Part shown: positions 22,851-26,058 of the stretch, in pieces
How the letters are laid out: each line of letters opens with the position of its first letter
Numbering within the stretch: position 1 is the first letter of the stretch
Origin: Mogibacterium sp.
GTDB lineage: Bacteria > Bacillota > Clostridia > Peptostreptococcales > Anaerovoracaceae
NCBI GenBank assembly: GCA_016775335.1
Contig: JAEUGJ010000011.1
Span: 7,160-33,217 of the forward strand
Length of the DNA: 26,058 nt
Reading direction: 5' to 3'
The notes under the pieces: model-generated
The model's database searches: none
The model's input: the letters and a program-made list of their open reading frames with translations, nothing else
Told to the model about the DNA's origin: nothing
Translations under genes and position numbers: made by a program

Positions 22851-23873
22851 ATGAATTACCGGGAAGATATCGAGAAGCGGGAATACGAAATATTGGATGC
22901 GCGGGCGGCGAAAGCCGCGGAGTCTCGGGGACGGCAGATGGCGGAAGAGCCTTGCCGGTACCGGACGGATTTCCAGCGGGATCGGGATCGAATTATTCAT
23001 TCCAAAGCATTCCGGAGACTGGTGCACAAGACGCAGGTGTTTTTGGCGCCGGAGGGAGATCACTACCGTACGCGGCTGACCCACACGTTGGAAGTCGCTC
23101 AGGTATCCCGGACGATTGCCCGGATTCTGAACTACAACGAGGATTTGACGGAGGCCATTGCGCTGGGACACGACCTGGGACATACGCCCTTCGGTCACAA
23201 TGGGGAAGCCATTCTGGACCGCATCTATCCCGGCGGATTTAAGCACCGCGTGCAAAGCCTTCGGGTAGTGGACCGATTGGAATCTTCCGCCAAGCGTCGG
23301 GGACTGAACCTCACTAAAGAGGTTCGGGACGGCATCCTGAATCACAGCGGACCGAATCTTCCTTTTACCATGGAGGGTCAGATTGTGCGCTTCAGCGACC
23401 GAATCGCTTATATCAATCACGATATTGACGATGCCATTCGAAGCGGCGTCATTTCCGAGAAGGACCTTCCGGAGAAGAATATTCGGGTGCTGGGGCGAAC
23501 CCATTCGAATCGAATCAACAATCTGATCGACAACCTGGTGCACGCCAGTGCCGACCAGGACTGCATTCAGCTCAGCCCGTCTTTTCAGGAGGCGTTGGAT
23601 GAACTTCGGGAATTCATGTTTCGAAATGTCTACGACAGCGCTCGGGTAAAAAGAGCGGAGGACATGAATAAGGTGGAGATGGTGATTCGTCAGCTGTACG
23701 ACTATTTCTGCAGTAATCCGGAACGCTTGCCGGACCTGTACCGGGAAATTGCCGGAGAAGATGGAAAGGAAGAAGCGGTAAAGGATTACATTTCCGGAAT
23801 GACGGATCGGTATGCGATTTCCCTGTATTCGGATCTGTTCGTACCGAAAGCCTGGACGGATTACAAAGGCTAG
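22851..23873 (+). CDS. dgt: dGTP triphosphohydrolase-like HD protein
   Basis: A 340-residue HD-superfamily protein of the dGTPase-like group, expected to cleave dNTPs to deoxynucleoside and triphosphate. Metal ligands are visible: His78 in THTLEVAQ, His107-Asp108 in LGHDLGHTPFGHNGE, and the Asp of YINHDIDDA. The opening (MNYREDIEKREYEILDARAAKAAESRGR) and RTDFQRDRDRIIHSKAFRRLVHKTQVF match Gram-positive homologues, so the ATG at 22851 is accepted though its ribosome site (TAGGATAAC) is poor; translation is probably coupled to dut. Substrate specificity among dNTPs is unproven. dgt-dnaG-rpoD is a recurrent clostridial order. Confidence 0.94.
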   Translation: MNYREDIEKREYEILDARAAKAAESRGRQMAEEPCRYRTDFQRDRDRIIHSKAFRRLVHKTQVFLAPEGDHYRTRLTHTLEVAQVSRTIARILNYNEDLTEAIALGHDLGHTPFGHNGEAILDRIYPGGFKHRVQSLRVVDRLESSAKRRGLNLTKEVRDGILNHSGPNLPFTMEGQIVRFSDRIAYINHDIDDAIRSGVISEKDLPEKNIRVLGRTHSNRINNLIDNLVHASADQDCIQLSPSFQEALDELREFMFRNVYDSARVKRAEDMNKVEMVIRQLYDYFCSNPERLPDLYREIAGEDGKEEAVKDYISGMTDRYAISLYSDLFVPKAWTDYKG

Positions 23874-23895
23874 CCGGACGATGTAGGAGGAAAGG

Positions 23896-25668
23896 ATGGC
23901 ATTTGACAATAATTTTATTGACGAATTGAAAACCAGGGTCAACATTGTGGATGTCGTCGGCCGGGAAGTCTCCCTGAAAAAGGCGGGAAGCAGCTATAAG
24001 GGGCTGTGCCCGTTTCACAGTGAGAAAACACCTTCCTTCAACGTGAACGAGGAGCGGCAGTTCTACCACTGCTTCGGATGCGGAGAGAAGGGAGATGTGA
24101 TTCATTTTGTGGAGCGCTACTACAACCTTTCCTTTGTGGAGTCGGTGGAGAAACTGTGCGAGGATTACGGAATCCGGATGCCGGAGCAGAAACGGGGACA
24201 TCGCACGGATTACAACAAGTACTATGAAATCAACCGGAAAGCGGCTCGATTCTTCTTTCGAAAATTAACGGAAGGGCCGAATCCGGGATATACATATCTT
24301 CGGAAGCGAGGACTGAAGGACAACACCATACAGAAGTTCGGACTGGGATATGCGCCGGACAGCTGGAATGCCCTGATGAACCACTTGGAAAAAGAAGGGG
24401 TGACCACGCAGGACATGCTGAAGCTGGGATTGATCCAACAGGGCCGGAAGGGGTACTACGACAAATTCCGGAACCGGGTGATTTTCCCAATCATCAATAC
24501 GGCGGGGAAGGTCATCGGATTCGGCGGCAGGGCGCTGGGAGATGTGCAGCCCAAGTACCTCAACTCTTCCGAAAGCGATATTTTCTTAAAGAAAAACAAC
24601 CTATATGCCCTGAACATCACGAAGAAGGACATCTCTTCGGAGGATCAGGTGCTGATGGTGGAAGGATATATGGATGTGATTTCTCTGTATCAGAACGGGA
24701 TTCACAACGTGACGGCTTCTCTGGGAACCGCGCTGACGGAGAACCAGGGACGGCTGATCAGTCGGTACACGAAAAACGTGGTGCTGTCCTACGATGCGGA
24801 CAATGCCGGGATAAACGCGGCGATGCGGGGAATCGACATCATCCGCAAAGCGGAGTGCGATGTCCGTATTCTTCAGATTAACGATGGGAAGGATCCGGAT
24901 GAGTTTGTCCGAAAGAACGGGAAGGAAGCGTTTCTGGAGCTGATTCGAAATGCGGTTCCCGCAACGGATTTCCGTCTTTCCGTCTTGAGGCGGGGATTCG
25001 ATTTCCAATCGGACAATCAGGTGCTGGAATACATCCGGCGCTGTGTTCCGGTGCTGGAACAGCTGAGTCCGGTGGAGCAAGATATCTACATTCGAAAGCT
25101 TTCCGAGGAGTTCGGGATTTCCGAGTATGCCATTGCCGGCGAAATTCGGGCGGACAGCGGAAAACAGGCCGCTCGGGCACCGCAGTACCGCAACCGGCGG
25201 GAACGCAGTCAAGGAAGCAGTACCGAAGTGCGGATGGACTGTACCTTTCTGGTATTGGCCATGGCCAATCGGTATTATGTAAAAAGAATGGAAGCGGATG
25301 GCGTACGCTTCCGCACCGCAGTGGGAAGTCGGATTTTCCAAGCGGTGAAGAACTTGGCCGGGGAAGAATACCCGCCGGGGGTGATGGGCGTGGATGTGCA
25401 GCGAGTGTACAACGCCTTGGATCCGGAGGACGAAGTACTTCTCCGAAACGCAGTCAAAAACATTCGGCTTGGTCCGGATGATGAAATATTTTATAACGAA
25501 TGTCTGGCATCCTATCAGATGATTTACTTTCGGGAGCGAAGGGCCGAACTTCAGAACGAGCTGGCGACGGCTCAGAAGATGGGCAACGAAGAAGATATGA
25601 CCCGAATAGCGAAGGAACTGATGGAGCTGGATGCACAAATGCAGAGCAGAAAGATGAGGGGTAATTAA
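23896..25668 (+). CDS. dnaG: DNA primase
   Basis: A 590-residue primase that makes RNA primers at the replication fork. Residues 36-63 form the CHC2 zinc ribbon: C38-x2-H41-x17-C59-x2-C62 (CPFHSEKTPSFNV ... HCFGCGEKGD). The RNA polymerase core has FGLGYAPDSWNAL and FRNRVIFPIINTAGKVIGFGGRAL. The Toprim domain lies at about 250-335, with VEGYMDVISL, ASLGTAL and LSYDADNAG. The C-terminal 150 residues are the helicase-binding part. GGAGGAAAGG precedes the ATG. The TAA stop overlaps the rpoD start by one base. Confidence 0.98.
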   Translation: MAFDNNFIDELKTRVNIVDVVGREVSLKKAGSSYKGLCPFHSEKTPSFNVNEERQFYHCFGCGEKGDVIHFVERYYNLSFVESVEKLCEDYGIRMPEQKRGHRTDYNKYYEINRKAARFFFRKLTEGPNPGYTYLRKRGLKDNTIQKFGLGYAPDSWNALMNHLEKEGVTTQDMLKLGLIQQGRKGYYDKFRNRVIFPIINTAGKVIGFGGRALGDVQPKYLNSSESDIFLKKNNLYALNITKKDISSEDQVLMVEGYMDVISLYQNGIHNVTASLGTALTENQGRLISRYTKNVVLSYDADNAGINAAMRGIDIIRKAECDVRILQINDGKDPDEFVRKNGKEAFLELIRNAVPATDFRLSVLRRGFDFQSDNQVLEYIRRCVPVLEQLSPVEQDIYIRKLSEEFGISEYAIAGEIRADSGKQAARAPQYRNRRERSQGSSTEVRMDCTFLVLAMANRYYVKRMEADGVRFRTAVGSRIFQAVKNLAGEEYPPGVMGVDVQRVYNALDPEDEVLLRNAVKNIRLGPDDEIFYNECLASYQMIYFRERRAELQNELATAQKMGNEEDMTRIAKELMELDAQMQSRKMRGN

Positions 25669-26058
25669 TGGCAAAAGTATCCGCACGCACAATTGAAGAA
25701 CACGTGAATGCAATGATTACTCAGGGAAAGAAGAACGGAAACGTGCTTTCTCTTACTGAAGTGGGGGACTACCTTTCGAAATTAAACATCAGCAAGGAGG
25801 AAATCGACGAAATCTACGATCAGGTAGAAAAGAACGGGATTTCTCTGGTGGATTCCCGGGAACCGAATTCCGAAGAGCTGGCAGACGAAGAAGGGGATGA
25901 TGACGGCGTCGTTCTTACCAAAACCGGTGAAATCGATGTGGAAGCCACCGTTCCGAAAACCCTTCCGACGGACGATCCGGTTCGTATGTATTTGAAGGAA
26001 ATCGGAAAGGTTTCCCTGCTGACGGCCGACGAAGAGCGGGAACTGGCAATCCGCATGG
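25668..26058 (+). CDS. rpoD: RNA polymerase primary sigma factor, N-terminal part (gene runs off the window)
   Basis: 130 residues of the housekeeping sigma factor are visible. Residues about 1-60 are region 1.1 (TIEEHVNAMITQGKKNGN, LSLTEVGDYLSKLNISKEEIDEIY), followed by an acidic linker (EELADEEGDDDG). Region 1.2 then begins with DDPVRMYLKEIGKVSLLTADEERELAIRM, a primary-sigma signature. The ATG overlaps the dnaG stop (TAATG), with GAGGGG upstream. This is the macromolecular-synthesis-like arrangement of primase and sigma factor. The gene is cut by the window end and shows no sign of being broken. Confidence 0.97.
   Translation, partial: MAKVSARTIEEHVNAMITQGKKNGNVLSLTEVGDYLSKLNISKEEIDEIYDQVEKNGISLVDSREPNSEELADEEGDDDGVVLTKTGEIDVEATVPKTLPTDDPVRMYLKEIGKVSLLTADEERELAIRM

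Overview
The window looks like a chromosomal segment of a low-to-mid GC anaerobic member of the Firmicutes, class Clostridia. The evidence is a butyrate kinase, oxygen-independent thiamine synthesis using ThiH rather than ThiO, a short clostridial-type ThiC, AGGAGG-type ribosome binding sites, a NiaR-type 3H repressor, and the conserved order dgt-dnaG-rpoD. Assignment to a family (perhaps Anaerovoracaceae or a relative) is only an inference. I saw no tRNA, rRNA, CRISPR array, insertion sequence or prophage.

Layout. Positions 1-1420 hold the 3' end of a biotin carrier domain (probably pyruvate carboxylase) and butyrate kinase with its terminator. Positions 1500-3917 encode a secreted coiled-coil/CAP-domain surface protein. 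Positions 3944-6918 hold uvrA with its own extended -10 promoter and a terminator. Two leftward genes follow: a pyridoxamine-phosphate-oxidase-like flavoprotein and a YjiH-type membrane protein. The latter has a promoter and a perfect inverted-repeat operator candidate. Divergent from it, a strong promoter drives a TPP riboswitch with a terminator and then a thiamine operon: thiC, thiS, thiG, thiH, a TenI-like gene, thiF, and a closely spaced AAA+ ATPase carrying a C-terminal RyR domain (to 16519). A bidirectional terminator separates this operon from the leftward niaR. Then come a Na/phosphate cotransporter-like protein with a PhoU-like tail, serine O-acetyltransferase (EpsC type), an NCS2 uracil/xanthine permease, and a rightward cluster: unknown acidic protein, dut, dgt, dnaG and the start of rpoD, which continues past the window.

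How the genes work together. The thi genes make the pyrimidine (ThiC) and thiazole (ThiS/F/G/H, TenI) precursors of thiamine under TPP feedback. ThiD and a classical ThiE are not in the window and must lie elsewhere, or the TenI-like gene must serve as ThiE. The 3' cluster joins nucleotide-pool hygiene (dUTPase, dGTPase-like) with primase and the primary sigma factor.

Most unusual observations. (1) About 116 bases inside the TenI-like gene (13542-13657) form four back-to-back perfect inverted repeats with arms of 5, 10, 13 and 11+5 bp, in a patch of 80% GC, while the protein still aligns with conserved TenI motifs. (2) A AAA+/RyR-domain protein of unknown role sits 5 nt behind thiF in a riboswitch-controlled operon. 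(3) An operator-like palindrome lies in the divergent yjiH/thiC control region.
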